Of a stretch of 64,000 nucleotides of DNA, positions 31,721 to 43,500 are shown piece after piece (within the stretch, counting starts at the first letter, position 1; each line of letters begins with the position of its first letter). Made by a program: the position numbers and the translations under genes. Source of the stretch: Alternaria dauci (lineage: Eukaryota; Ascomycota; Dothideomycetes; Pleosporales; Pleosporaceae); NCBI RefSeq assembly GCF_042100115.1, contig NC_091273.1, forward strand, positions 3,720,001 through 3,784,000, in the 5' to 3' direction. The notes under the pieces are model-generated. The model ran no database searches. It worked only from the letters and a program-made list of their open reading frames with translations, and was not told the DNA's origin.

Positions 31721-32073
31721 GATGGTGTTTGGCGGTGAGAGAAGTGGGAAGATTTGAGAGGTTGAAAGTAGACGAGCGAATGGCCGTGAAGAATACAGGT
31801 GACGTAGAAGAAGCTCGGACCACACCCCGCGCATCACGAGAGTGGGAAGGTGCGATGGCAGGAAGGCTGAGAGCAGGAGCGAAAATAATGGGGCGAGGAC
31901 CAGTGAGCATTTCGTATTGAGAATTCTGTAATCGCAACCGCTTTAACCGCCGAACTCTAGCATCTCGCTTGCTACCTACCCAGCACTTGGAAAGGCGCCA
32001 CACGTCCATAATGGTCTCTTGAAAGATACCTTTCACTACACTGGGACATTTTAGAACACGACCAGTGGCTTGC
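31721..32073. other. Intergenic spacer upstream of PPX1
   Basis: About 350 bp with the PPX1 promoter and the possible N-terminal extension of PPX1 (31834-31721). No other gene is seen. Confidence 0.5.
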
Positions 32074-32853
32074 CTAGCTGATCTCAACGCTGCCTGCAGG
32101 AACTCCTCTGGTACTTCGTAATCTGCGTGCAAAGAACTGCATGATGGGCAGCATCTCTTCGCGACTGCTCGGCATACCGTCACCGTTCTTCTTCCACTCC
32201 TTGAACTCGATATAGTCGAAAGCATCTTTCAGCTTCATCATAGCACTATCCGTGACGGCAGATTTCTTGTTCGCCTTACATACCAGCACCGGGGTCTTGC
32301 TTTTGTTCTGCAGAGCTTTCAGGGGCACTGATTGTGACAGTGGTCCACCGATACTTATTACCCCGCCTAGTTCTTCCTCGAGCTCGGCCGCAACCTGCAG
32401 TCCGACCATGCCGCCTTGCGCGAATCCAAAGATCATGATCTCTCGTCCTTTGTAGCCGCATTTTTCGATGAGACCTTTGTGGATGACCTCATCTAGTACC
32501 AGACGTGTTGACCCCTGGAGTCCCGTGTCCATGTCCATCTCGCCGGTACTGGAGTCGAAGATCATGTCTTCACCCCAATGCATTCCACCGAGGTCGAACG
32601 GCACGGGGTTCGGTGCCTGTAAAGCGAGACATGCTGTTTCCGGTAGGTTTAGCTGCTCGCCGAGCTTCGTAAAGGGTGCGTTCGTATCGCCGAGGCCGTG
32701 TAGGAGGATTAGGATGTTCGTGGGTGGCTGTGAAGACGGCGCTGCAAAGGTCAGTAAGGGTAGGAGTGACATTGGCGAATGTGACATACGTGGCGTGATG
32801 CTGAGGGTCACTGAGGACGGAAAGTCATCTTTGGTAGGGAGTCGGCTCGGCAT
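32074..32853 (-). CDS. APT/phospholipase-carboxylesterase-like protein lacking catalytic Ser and His
   Basis: The 259-aa protein has the fold of acyl-protein thioesterases and small carboxylesterases. The oxyanion block ILLHGLGDTNAPF and the substrate loop LQAPNPVPF are well kept. The nucleophile elbow, normally GFSQGG, reads GFAQGG with Ala at residue 145. The C-terminal block, normally with a catalytic His before SREEM-like residues, reads KKNGDGMPSSREEM with no His. Two of the three catalytic residues therefore look lost, which suggests a pseudoenzyme that may bind lipid or protein (inference). The N-terminal 40 residues are variable, and a later Met (residue 23 or 28) could be the start. 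It lies between PPX1 and CipC. Confidence 0.85.
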   Translation of the reverse strand: MPSRLPTKDDFPSSVTLSITPRMSHSPMSLLPLLTFAAPSSQPPTNILILLHGLGDTNAPFTKLGEQLNLPETACLALQAPNPVPFDLGGMHWGEDMIFDSSTGEMDMDTGLQGSTRLVLDEVIHKGLIEKCGYKGREIMIFGFAQGGMVGLQVAAELEEELGGVISIGGPLSQSVPLKALQNKSKTPVLVCKANKKSAVTDSAMMKLKDAFDYIEFKEWKKNGDGMPSSREEMLPIMQFFARRLRSTRGVPAGSVEIS

Positions 32854-33579
32854 GTTGTCGTGAGGATGGAGTTGTGGCTGAGCACAGAGTGGAGTTCGAC
32901 GCAGAAGCGACGATCACGGAGCTTCCCAACAAGCTTTCAGCAGGAAGATCAAGCAACGACACCCGTCTTCACCCACAGTGGAACGTGGACTTTCTTTCAA
33001 AGGCCAAAAATGATTCTCTCGGGCTCCTGTACGCCCAGCTGTTAGCAATTGGTGCTTCTCGCAACTCCAGCCCCTCAATGTCGGGATCCAGCCCCTCTAT
33101 CATGCGAGGCTAAGCTTTACCAAGAAAGCTTATTTGGCTTGCCGTGCATCCCGTCCACATCCTGGCGCATTACGCACGCCTCTATACTACAACAGGCCAG
33201 GCATCATGCTCCAGACGTATTAATACGACACCTTGTCCACTAAGATGGAGCTGTTCGCGCGCTGGCGCATAATGTGGCGCGAGCATGAGCTCAAGGACCC
33301 CAACTATGCTTCACAGCTGTGCCACAAGTGGTCCCTGGATGGCTGAGCGATGAGAAAGAGAGGGGCACGATCGGCCCTGGTGGATGATTTGGTGCTGCAG
33401 ATAGACGTATGAATGCTGGCCGCGTATGACGCTGACTGGCAGCAGCTGGCTGCTGAGAGATATTTAAAAGTGAGACCGGGTACGCTTTTGAGAACACAGC
33501 ACTCAAATACTATCGTCTCGACAATTCAACAGCAGAATAACCCCTAGTTACACTCACACTACTCCTCCAAACCATCACA
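32854..33579. other. Intergenic spacer between APT-like gene and CipC
   Basis: About 725 bp. A plus-strand frame from about 32838 to 33113 reads protein-like (EHRVEFDAEATITELPNKL) but has no ATG and no obvious upstream exon, so it is not called. The CipC promoter is at the right end. Confidence 0.4.
33471..33478 (+). promoter_or_regulatory. Candidate TATA box of the CipC-like gene
   Basis: TATTTAAA lies about 105 bp before the ATG at 33580. A TATA promoter fits a stress-induced gene (inference). Confidence 0.4.
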
Positions 33580-34132
33580 ATGGGCTTCTGGGGTATGTCA
33601 TCCATTCTGGTTGTTCAAGAGATCCCAGGATTAACTTCCATCGTGCAGACAGGAACGAAGACAACTACCAGCAGGTATACGAAAACGACAACTTCAATGA
33701 GAACAAGTCCAGCTTGGGACATGAGGTGATTGCTGGAGGTGCCGCTTTCGCTGGATTCAAGGCTTTTGAGGACCACCAGCGCAAGGAGGGTAAGTGCTCC
33801 CTCTTTTACGATTGCTACTCCACGCTGACACTTGAACGCAGGCCAGCCTGTATCGCACCAATTCGCTAAAGAGCTACTGGCTGGCTTCGCAGGTGCTGAG
33901 GTAAGCATTTTGTGGGCGAAGAAACGAGATGGAAGCTAATGGGGATGTGTAGGTTGACAAGCTTGCCGAGACAAAGGGCGAGGACTGGTTCGACCGCGAA
34001 AGGGCCAAGCGCGACGCGGAAGAGCATGCCAGTCGAATGTACGACGAGCACTACATTCAGAACCATGGTGCCGACCAGTACGACCCCCAGCAATATGGTC
34101 GCCCAGAGAGGTTCGAGCAGCGCGGATGGTAG
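33580..34132 (+). CDS. CipC-like antibiotic/stress response protein
   Basis: Four exons (33580-33592, 33649-33789, 33842-33900, 33953-34132) with three GT-AG introns of 56, 52 and 52 nt give 130 aa. Because the exons are short, no single open frame shows it. The protein begins MGFWDRNEDNYQQVY and has the glycine-rich helix HEVIAGGAAFAGFKAFEDHQ, then AKELLAGFAGAEVDKLAETKG and a Tyr/Gln/Arg-rich end (DQYDPQQYGRPERF). This order is that of CipC (concanamycin-induced protein C) and its relatives, small fungal proteins often abundant under stress or on the host. It is probably cytosolic, as no signal peptide is seen. The molecular function of the family is unknown. Confidence 0.9.
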
Positions 34133-34623
34133 CGGAGCAGACAAGGCTATGATTGGTGCAGCCGTGTAGAAGGAATGAACAAACCAATAGATGACTAGCT
34201 CATCGAGTTGCACACCCTTGCTTTTGCGTCAGCCCCTCAGAACTGTCAACGTGTTTCGTGAAAGATGCCAGCCACTGCCATGTTGATCATGTACAATCGG
34301 ATGGGGTTCTTGTTATTTGGGTGAATGAGGGGGTCCACAGCCTATTACGTTTTCGCCAATGTCGCCAATCTTGCCAAGTGTGTACATGATTCGTGCAAAT
34401 CTCGTAGACGAGAGACGAGAGACGCACCTCAGTGTGACGGCGCTCGCATTACGCTCCAAGTGCTCGAAAGTAGCACACGACTACCTTTGCGGTCACCGCC
34501 ACACATCCGCGCGGTCAAAACTAGATATATCGGCATCCTGTGGGATCTGATGAAGCTGCAAGGAACGCGTTTGTGTACTCTCGTTTCGTCGTGTTCCGCT
34601 GTTGACGCGCCGACGACACGGTG
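34133..34623. other. Intergenic spacer upstream of XPR1
   Basis: About 490 bp with the CipC terminator and the XPR1 promoter. No gene or clear element is seen. Confidence 0.5.
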
Positions 34624-37600
34624 ATGAAGTTTGCCAAGTGAGACAGCGCGTCTGAACATTACCAGCCAACAGGACTGACTGCAATACCGTAGAGAATTAG
34701 AGCGCGATCTCGTTCCGGAGTGGCGGCTCAAGTACTTGGACTACAAGGTGATGCCGACTTCCGCTAGCCCACGTTTAGCACCGCAGTTGAACTGACGATG
34801 CCTCCAGGTTGGCAAGAAGAAGCTCAAGGCCATCGGTCGGGCCCTCCGCAACGTAGAATCCACCCCGCGGCTCCGGCGACGCGGCAACGTCCTCCCCTCG
34901 CCCTTTGATGCCGCTCCCAAATACACATACCTCAATCGCGACCATGCGCGACAAGGCGAGACGGGCAGCACGAGAGACGCCGAAGACCTGAGAACCCTCG
35001 CCATCACGAACAGCCGGAGCCAGCACAACCTGCAACAGACAGAGAATGGCAACCGCACTGGACGCACACCCGAAGAACAGCCATTGACACAGAGCGGGAG
35101 CCATGCCCGAGACTGGGGCAACAACTACGGCAGCTTTGGTGGGGACCTGTCTGGTCGCGCGCAGAACAACTCTATGGCCAGACCCAATGCCCCGCCGTCC
35201 CTCAAGCTCCCTGGTGCGGCTCTCGATCCTGACAATGTCTCCCCACAAATCGGAGGTGCGTCAGGCGCGTCAATGGGGAGGCAGAAGACCGTCAGGCTTC
35301 CATCTCCTGCAGAAGATGAAAATGGCAATGACAATGCCTTTGAGATTGGAAGGACTGTCTCGCCCAAAAAGCAGCACAATTCGCTGCCGAGCAGATACAA
35401 GAGCGTCTTCAGTCCCAAGCGCATGAACTCTCTACCAGGGCCCATTACCCAGCACAAGTCGCGTCCATCAGCACGCCGACTATTCTCGCTGAGCAACAAG
35501 ACGCCTCCGGACAGCCCCGGCGATGTCCCACTCGAAGCCTACCGTGATCTCGACTTCCGGCAAGCCGAGTTCTTCAGCTTCCTCGATGGCGAATTGGATA
35601 AGATCGAGACGTTCTACAAGCAGAAGGAAGAAGAGGCGACGAAGCGTCTAGCCGTGCTCCGCGACCAACTTCACATCATGCGAGATCGACGTATTGATGA
35701 TGTCATCAAGCGTCAAACCGATAAGATCAACGCCAAGGCCCGCAAGAAGCATGATGGAAAATATGTCCTAAGCAACGGCCAAAACAGCAGCTCAGGTGAA
35801 GAGAATCAGCAGGGCAACAAAACGAACGGAGTCACTCTCAAGGACGCTTTCCTCAACCCCATCGATGCTGCATTGGAGGCCATCAACGCGGGCAAATATG
35901 GCAAGAGCACCAAGAACATCACACAGCTTGCGACGCCAACCGCACTCCAGCCCAAAGATCATCCCGATAGTCGCCGCGACTTTGCTAGACGGCCCGAACT
36001 GCCCGATGTGCCGTACCAAACAGCGAAAAGGAAGCTCAAGGTCGCACTACAAGAGTACTACCGAGGGCTAGAGCTTCTGAAATCTTACGCGTTACTGAAC
36101 CGGACTGCGTTTCGAAAGATCAACAAGAAGTACGATAAGACCGTCAACGCGCGACCATCGTCGCGTTACATGAACGAGAAGGTGAATCACGCCTGGTTTG
36201 TGAACAGCGATGTGATTGAGGGACACATCCGCGCGACCGAGGACCTGTACGCAAGATACTTCGAGAAAGGCAACCACAAGGTTGCCGTCGGGAAATTACG
36301 CATCAAAATCGCACGAGCAGGCGATTACACAGACAACACATTCCGCAACGGTCTGCTATTGTCAGCAGGCACCATACTGGGCATACAGGGGCTCATCAAA
36401 GCAAGTCAAATAACCGACTTGCATAATCCTGACAGCTCCGTGCTTGCGGTAAACACGAGCTACCTACTGCAGATCTACGCTGGATACTTCCTCATCAACT
36501 TTCTTCTTCTTTTGTTCTGCCTGGCGTGCCGGGTCTGGCATGAGCACAAGATCAATTACGTTTTCATTTTCGAATATGATACCCGCCACTATTTGGACTG
36601 GAGACAACTTGCGGAGGTCAGTAGCTACCGTGTCTATGCTGTTCCTAACACTAACGCACAGCAGCTTCCCTGCTGGACTTTGTTCATGCTTGGACTATGT
36701 ATGCAAATCAACTTCCATCAGGTTGGGGGAGACGATCTTTATCTTTACTATCCGGTCATTCTCATTGGCATATCGGTCTTGCTTCTGTTCAACCCCTTAA
36801 AGATATTCTACTTCCGTACCCGCATGTGGTTGCTATACTCGCTGGCAAGTACTCTGATCATGATCCATAGTATCTTTGCTAACGCAATAACAGTGGCGCC
36901 TGTTGCTTGCTGGTATATATCCTGTCGAATGGCGAGACTTCTACCTCGGCGATATGTTCTGTTCCCTGACCTACAGCATGAGTGTAAGTCAGCCCACCGC
37001 ATCTTTATTCCAATACTGAAAGCCCCAGGGTATCGCGTTGTTCTTTTGTCTCTATGCGCACGACTGGAACAACCCTCCGCAATGCAACTCATCTCACTTA
37101 CGCGTCACCGGGTTCCTCAGTACGTTGCCAGGTATATGGCGATTGATGCAATGTCTACGCCGTTATAAAGACACCGGAAACAAGTTTCCCCACTTGCTCA
37201 ACGGTGGAAAGTACATGGCGACTATTTTGTTCTATGCCTCCATCAGCGTTTACCGCATGGACCAGAAGACGTCCACCAAGGCAGTCTTCATACTTTTCGC
37301 AACCATCAACGGCATCTACACGAGCTTTTGGGACATCTACTACGACTGGAGTCTCGGTGACCCGCATGCCAAGCACCCATTCTTGCGAAAAGAGCTTGGA
37401 TACAAGAAGGTCTGGTGGTACTATACTGCCATGTGCATTGATCCAATCCTGCGATTCAATTGGGTCATGTATACTATTACTCCCCTCCAGCTACAACATT
37501 CGGCCGTAACCTCTTTCTGTGTCTCCCTCAGTGAGATCTTCAGAAGAGGCATGTGGTCCATCTTCCGTGTCGAGAACGAACACTGTACGAACGTTGGTCG

Positions 37601-38162
37601 ATTCCGTGCAAGCAGGGATGTACCATTGCCATACTACGTGCCCATGGATGCTGAAGTGGAAGAAGACCATAGCTCGGGGATTCCGCGAGTGGCCACACAT
37701 ATCGACGAGGAACAGCCTGATGAGTACCGTCCACGGACACCGACAGAGGATCAGATCCGTCGTCCTGCTACAGCCACAGGAGCAGAAGTTGGACAGTCTC
37801 AGTCGCCTGCCCGCAAGCGCCGCGGCCCCCAGGACGAGTTTCGTCAATCTCCTCTGCAGCGCGCATTTACGCACGTCGGAGATATCTTCCGCGATGCACA
37901 CGCCGAAGACTTTGAACGCAAAACAAAACCTGAGCTTGGCCGTGATCCTCGCGATGCAAACAAGACGGAAGAAGACGACTCGGACGACGAATCGGACAAC
38001 GACGAGCAAGAAGAGGTTCCAGATGAAGATGGCAGCGATGCAGAAGTCGAGGTCGACAACGAAGTTGAAGACGATGAGGAGCAGAGTGCGCTGTCACGGA
38101 TACGCGAAGACTTTGCAGTCGGTGTGAGCGGTGCACGAAGCGACCGTACACATCAAGAGTAG
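34624..38162 (+). CDS. SYG1: SPX-EXS phosphate exporter (XPR1/SYG1 family)
   Basis: The family exports inorganic phosphate and senses inositol pyrophosphates through its SPX domain. Six exons (34624-34637, 34693-34747, 34808-36616, 36665-36844, 36894-36983, 37029-38162) give 1093 aa. The start MKFAKELERDLVPEWRLKYLDY and the basic VGKKKLKAIG form the first SPX block; KINKKYDKTV is the Lys-rich phosphate-binding block. A long Ser/Asn-rich insert splits the SPX domain. Membrane helices follow from about residue 560, then the EXS domain with DTRHYLDWRQL, LPGIWRLMQCLRRY and DPILRFNWVMY. Intron 4 (36845-36893) has a GC donor, and intron 3 (36617-36664) is 48 nt with no stop. The cytosolic tail is very acidic (EEDDSDDESDNDEQ). 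It probably lies in the plasma or Golgi membrane. Confidence 0.94.
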
Positions 38163-38585
38163 TTCAAGCCACAAGCACATGACATGCTCAACAATGCACG
38201 GATGAATACGCATATGAGAACCATGGCATTGATATTTCGTTTCTTCAATTTAGTATAACAGATTTCATCCCGTCTCCGTCGATCCCAACCACTTCTGCAC
38301 ACCGGTCCCTTTCCCAAAGCCCATCCCAAAAACTCCGTATTCCCGAACCAAGTTACCGTTCCGCGGCTTGTTCTTTCTGCAAGCAGTGTACAGAGTATTC
38401 GGCGTATACAAATCCTTCGGAAGGCACTTGAGCGCGCCATTCCAAGGACCAGTTTGTTCTCGTCTTATAACGAGGTGCGCCTTTACATCCATCTACACCG
38501 AGAGCATACTCGTTGCCATGGGCATAATCCCAACACATGTTTCTTGGTAGTTCGCTGGCGAGTGATCCATCACGCATCGCATCCG
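38163..38585. other. Intergenic spacer between convergent genes
   Basis: About 420 bp holding the 3' ends of XPR1 and of the zinc-ribbon gene. No gene is seen. Confidence 0.5.
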
Positions 38586-38882
38586 TCATCTCTCTCCCAT
38601 CCTCTCATACTCGGTCCCCTTCCTCCTCTCCGCCGAGCTCCAGCTCCGAACTGGCGGCGTGTACTTGTACTTTGGGTCGAACGGCGCCCTGCACTTGTCG
38701 CAGCGGTACACGCCGTCCTTGTCGGGGCCTAGTGCGATTGGCACTATGTTGGGGCATTTAGCGCAGAACCAGTCGCCCTTTGATTTGGGGCAGTAGGCGA
38801 TGCTATTCAGGCAGGGGCCGTTGTGCGAGGCGGGGTTGGGGAAGTCGCATGCAGAGCAGCGATATGCAGTTGCTGCTGGCAT
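38586..38882 (-). CDS. Small zinc-ribbon-like protein, 98 aa
   Basis: Not a family I can name. The protein has eight Cys in pairs: CSAC, then C in GPCLN and YCPK, then CAKC and CDKC. This spacing fits one or two zinc ribbons. After the last pair it becomes basic and Arg/Glu-rich (SWSSAERRKGTEYERMGER). The Cys pairing and the single clear ATG make it a likely real gene despite its size. There is no signal peptide. It may bind nucleic acid or protein (inference). Confidence 0.7.
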   Translation of the reverse strand: MPAATAYRCSACDFPNPASHNGPCLNSIAYCPKSKGDWFCAKCPNIVPIALGPDKDGVYRCDKCRAPFDPKYKYTPPVRSWSSAERRKGTEYERMGER

Positions 38883-39947
38883 CTTTGCTTAGAGTACGAG
38901 TAGTTGGTTGGTGGTGGTCTGGTATTTTGCTTGTATGAGATAGAAGAGTTGATAGTAAGATTGCAAGGGCGAATTGTGTGATTGATGTCTCTATGGATCG
39001 TGCAGCCGGGAGAGGTGGTATTTAGACTTGAGATAGTTGGATGGTTCTTTTGAGATTCTTCTTTCTTTTGGTCTTCGTACCGACGAATTGCTATACATAT
39101 GCAAAGAGGAGGTTTGTGCGCCGTGGGGTGGTCGGCGACGAAAGATTACCACAAAGGCAGAGGCCCGGATTCTTTCGGGTTTGTTCAAAAAGCTATTTTG
39201 GCCACCGACAGCACCCATTGCAGATGGGCGAGTGCCCACACCTATCTTTGAAGTTTCCTTGCCCCCAGGACGTCATTTCTGAAGCACCCAACACAAAACT
39301 TAAAGTCGAATGACCTCACACTACTCAATCAGACACCTTCACGAATAGTGACCCAGCCCGTATACAGCCTCGTTCAGCCCGAGTATTCGGTCGATGAAAC
39401 AACACTTTTCACTGTACTGTTCTCTCGTGGCCCTCTAGCGCGCCGTGCGATGTGTTCTTGGCGGGAAAAAGCAAACGTGAAAATGACGTGCACGCCGCCA
39501 TCTCAGCCGCACTAATTGTGAAACGGATAACAAGACGTTCATCTCGAGTACGTGGCTGCTTCTGCGTGTCCGGATTTGCTCCGGGCCACGTTTTCTTATG
39601 CTCCGTTCCACGTGGACGCGGTCCCAAGCGTTGCAGACCAACGTAGAATGACAAATAGAATGGGTAGATAACCTCTGAAGCTTCGAAAATGAGGCGGTAC
39701 TGTGTTCCTTTTTTGTGTCATGTTGACGAGACTGACGGCTGCCGAGGGATATAGAAAGCTGACGTCGCGCATTGTGAGGAACTACACTGTATGATAGGTG
39801 GATGCTTGGAAATCATATCATGTGTCAAGCCTCATCTTCCTACGAATGATACGGGCTTGGTCTTGGCCATCGCCTTGCGATACCCACCTACTATGGAACC
39901 TGCAACAATTTACCTACCTAGGTATACACCACCACATCATGTTGTCT
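38883..39947. other. Intergenic spacer
   Basis: About 1.07 kb with no supported gene. Copy 4 of the TACCTAGGTA palindrome lies at its right end. Confidence 0.5.
39915..39924. repeat. TACCTAGGTA palindrome, copy 4
   Basis: Exact palindrome preceded by an extra TACC unit, about 25 bp beyond the 3' end of the 39948 gene. Confidence 0.8.
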
Positions 39948-40514
39948 TCATGGATTCATCTTACCCCACATGGCTACAAGCTTGATGAATTCCTCGTCAT
40001 CTCCAAACTCACCGTCTAGGCCTATGACCTTCTTCCAAACCGCGTTATGCTCTTTCAGTCTGTTCGCCTCTGTTTCGTTGACTTCATTGAAGAAGCCATA
40101 CAGGGCCCTACCGAAATCACGAACCTTATTCACTAGTCCAATCATTTCCATAGGAATCGTCTTAAGAGATTCAAAACCAGCATCAATGGTATCAATTTTA
40201 CCCAGCTGTTCGTTCTCGGTCCTCTCCAAGTTTTTTGTTTGCTCCTCGAATACAGCAAGCAGAGCCTTGGCTTGATCGCTCCTATACACCAAAACAGCGG
40301 TTTCTCGCATAATGTCTTGTTGATTTGAAGTTGTGCAAAATCGTTTTCTCATGGAACATTGCGCTTTTTCTGCCTTGATGATGGCGGACTCGGCTGTTAA
40401 AAGTACTGTTCTTTCCACGAGCTTGCGGTAGTTTCGGATGAATGTTTTGACCGCAAGATTGCGGTCGTTGAGCTTCGCGATCTGGGCAGCCGGACAGAGG
40501 TTCAAAGCAGACAT
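39948..40514 (-). CDS. Hypothetical helical protein, 188 aa
   Basis: Not recognised. The protein is almost entirely helical with a heptad-like pattern through its first 150 residues (for example FIRNYRKLVERTVLLTAESAII and ALLAVFEEQTKNLERTENEQL), and an acidic end (GLDGEFGDDEEFIKLVAMWGK). There is no signal peptide or membrane segment. Some fungal vegetative-incompatibility and STAND-associated N-terminal domains are helical bundles of this sort, but no specific motif supports that here. It stands alone in a gene-poor stretch and may be lineage-specific. Confidence 0.55.
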   Translation of the reverse strand: MSALNLCPAAQIAKLNDRNLAVKTFIRNYRKLVERTVLLTAESAIIKAEKAQCSMRKRFCTTSNQQDIMRETAVLVYRSDQAKALLAVFEEQTKNLERTENEQLGKIDTIDAGFESLKTIPMEMIGLVNKVRDFGRALYGFFNEVNETEANRLKEHNAVWKKVIGLDGEFGDDEEFIKLVAMWGKMNP

Positions 40515-43500
40515 TGCAATGCGACCGATTCTGGTGAGATGTAGCAGCAGGATTATTAGAGGTAAATTTATGTTGTAATGTGTTGATCGTTTTCCATAGC
40601 AAACTTGGAGATGTCATTTGATCTATGAGTCGGGAAGATATACCTCTAGATATGTCTGAATACTCGACGGACACTATGAATACATCCAGATGATATATGT
40701 TATTGTACTGCTTAAATGTTTCTCACTCGATAGTCCTTGTAGTAATGGTTTGGCGTAAGAAAACCAGGGCCGATTTCCGTGGACTAACATGTGAGTCTTG
40801 ATGGCATGAAGTGGCTGCTTAGTGCCTTTGCTGAACTCTTCTATAGGAGTTGACGTCGATCTTGACAGGCGTATTCTCTAAGCGCAGTAGACAAACCTGG
40901 GTTGCCTAAGTCCTCTGACCTTCGTGACGACCATATCCATTTGGTCAAAAACAAGCTCGAAGGCATCAACAAGTTTGTTACATCGACGGCATGCCAAGTG
41001 GCGACTAGACTGCTGCAGAGACGACTGATGCTAGGGACCTTTCTTCGTTCATAACAACCCGGATGTCATTTTAAACGATGCTTTCGGCAGACTGCAGGAA
41101 GTGGTGTAGAACGGGGTTCCATACGGCTGCGGCGGCTAAATTTAAGCATTCTGGTGCTTGCCGGACAGCCAAAGTGGTTCAACGCAATGTTGAAAGTACG
41201 AACAGTTGTAGGTATTGCAGTCTTGGAAGTCACTGGCAAAAATATGAGAGGCCCATATTGGCGGGGAAGTTGTCGTTTACGAGAGATTAGGGATAGTCGT
41301 GGTTTTAGTGCAACACTAATGGCGCTATGAGCTGGTGTTAATCGTCCAGCACATGTATTCTTGACCGACTCCAGGTAGACATCTTGGGCGATTTCATGGT
41401 CCGGGGCGTGAATTAGCTAGACCATGCATGTAGTCATACTCATCGTCGACCTCATATCATGGTCACCTTCCATCTGTACTTGTCTTCTTGTGTTCGCGGA
41501 CGTCTATAGTCAAGCCCAGATGTAGACAAGGGAATCATCTCACTTACACGCATGCCGACTCCGTATCGGTTGCTGGTGGCGACTTGGCGTAAGGTAACAG
41601 ACGTGCTCGCGGGCATTGCTGGCATGAGAACATCAATGTAAGCACGGAGAACTCAGTTATAACATGTCGTGTGATGCTTTCATCGGCGTCGTACAATGCG
41701 CCGGAAGCATTAGGAACGATAGGAAGAGTCAAGGGCAGGTGTCCAGAACAAGGCCGTAAGTAGAGCGCGAAATGACAGCACATAGCGTGGGGGTCTGTGG
41801 CTGCCATTGTCGAATAGCAGGAGATGCTTATGCCGTGGCGCCGCAAAACGCTGTCATTTACAAGACGGTCTTCCAAGGTACGTCCTAGGGGCTGGGAAGT
41901 CGCCGTCGGGACGAAGCGAGGCGACTAGACCGCTTTAGGTAGGATGCCCGCATGGGTGTCGCAGTCATCTTCGTCACGACTTCGATTTCAGGCGCGTTGG
42001 TTGAAAGAGATCGGGAGTGGCTTGACGCAGTGCAATATAGAGATCATTCAATGAACAGTGGTTGAAATACGCAAACCATCGAAACACAATACCCCAATCG
42101 TGGACCGCCTGCGACGCGGCGCAGAGGACAATCGCTGACTCGTGAAAGACGTGAAACGAAGGTGATTCATGCTCAAACTAACAAGGGCATCTAGAACAAT
42201 TGAAGAGCCTCTACGCTGTATTGATGGGACTGCTAGCGCCAGGCACGGAACTGGGAGATGAGACGGATCGCTGCTCATTTCGCGCACGGAAGCGAACATG
42301 TAAAGGCGATCGGATCGGTGGGTGAAGCCGCGGCTGCGCTGATATGTATCATCTCGGTAGTTGTCGCGGAGAGGCCAGGTACGAAATGTAGCGCGCGGAA
42401 TACGAGTGGGAAGGAGAAAAGAAAAGATCGTTGACGTAAATGCTTCCGCGGAGCTTAGACTCGACGCGACATCACATGATCAGGCCATCACCGGAATGCA
42501 GTCCGGCGATGATCGGTGTCCGCATCTCAGTAGCGCCCTGTCACACCGCTCGCAAGAAGATGTGCAACAGGTCTCGCGGGGTAGGCAATGGTGTTGAGGG
42601 CGATTGGGTCTCGTGAGCCTCAGCAGATAACGCAAGCGGATGCATGTCATTTCCTTGGCCTACCATTGGTGCGGGCAGTGCTACGCAGAGATATGAGGGC
42701 TCGCAGAGGCTGCAGAGTAGAGTGGTATGGTCCATGGCACACAGGCAGGTGTGTCGAAAGAAGGACGCCTCGTGACGCTGGGTAGCGCCACCAAGGTCCG
42801 CGTGGGCTTGACTTGACATGTTACTCAACAAATCTAAAAGGAACCACGACACGGCCTTTGTGGGAACTGCACGCAAGGCTTTGAGATGCTCGCACTGTGG
42901 AGTTTGGGCATTGCTAGCAGGGTGATCGATGCTTTGGTCTTCGATGTCTTTGTCGAACAAAGCAAATGATGATATTCCATGGCCCGCGGCAGCCGTGCAA
43001 GCTACGACCGTGGAAAGTACGGTGAGCAAGCCAATAGTTGATACAGGGTTGCTTTGCCTGCCTCAACTGCAGCACCCCTTGGCGGTCATCCTCACCATGA
43101 CGTATGAGTCGGACGACAAGGGTAACCCGCGTCGGGCAAGTCCAAGATCTGGCCTAGTAAAAGTCAATCGGCGGGTTGACACCTGCAAACAGCAAATCCA
43201 GCACGCAAGCTTGAGGGCGTGGGCGAGCTGGCGTGTATCGGTCCCAGAGTGGGCAGCTTGCCCTCGCCGGAAGGGTGCTTCGAAACATGAGTTCAACGGC
43301 CGGGGTTTTTCGAGCAATCGGAATCGAGGCGGCACAAGCGAGGCTTGTGAGGGCGACTAACAGGGAACGGCGAGGCTGCAGCACGTTTATCGTGAATGCG
43401 GGAAACGCTAGTTGGGGGCACGGTGCATGTCGCGAATCCATTGAGGGGAATCTGTCGGCCCGCGCTTGCTCTCACCTAGTAGTGGCGTTATGATAAGCTG

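Noticed and set aside
32838..33113. Plus-strand frame reading EHRVEFDAEATITELPNKL
   Set aside because: Looks mildly coding but has no ATG and no clear upstream exon; the only nearby ATG (32866) is in another frame.
42541..43029. 162-codon minus-strand frame with a hydrophobic start and several Cys
   Set aside because: The frame opens with TTG, not ATG, and the hydrophobic part lies before any ATG. No family or splice support.
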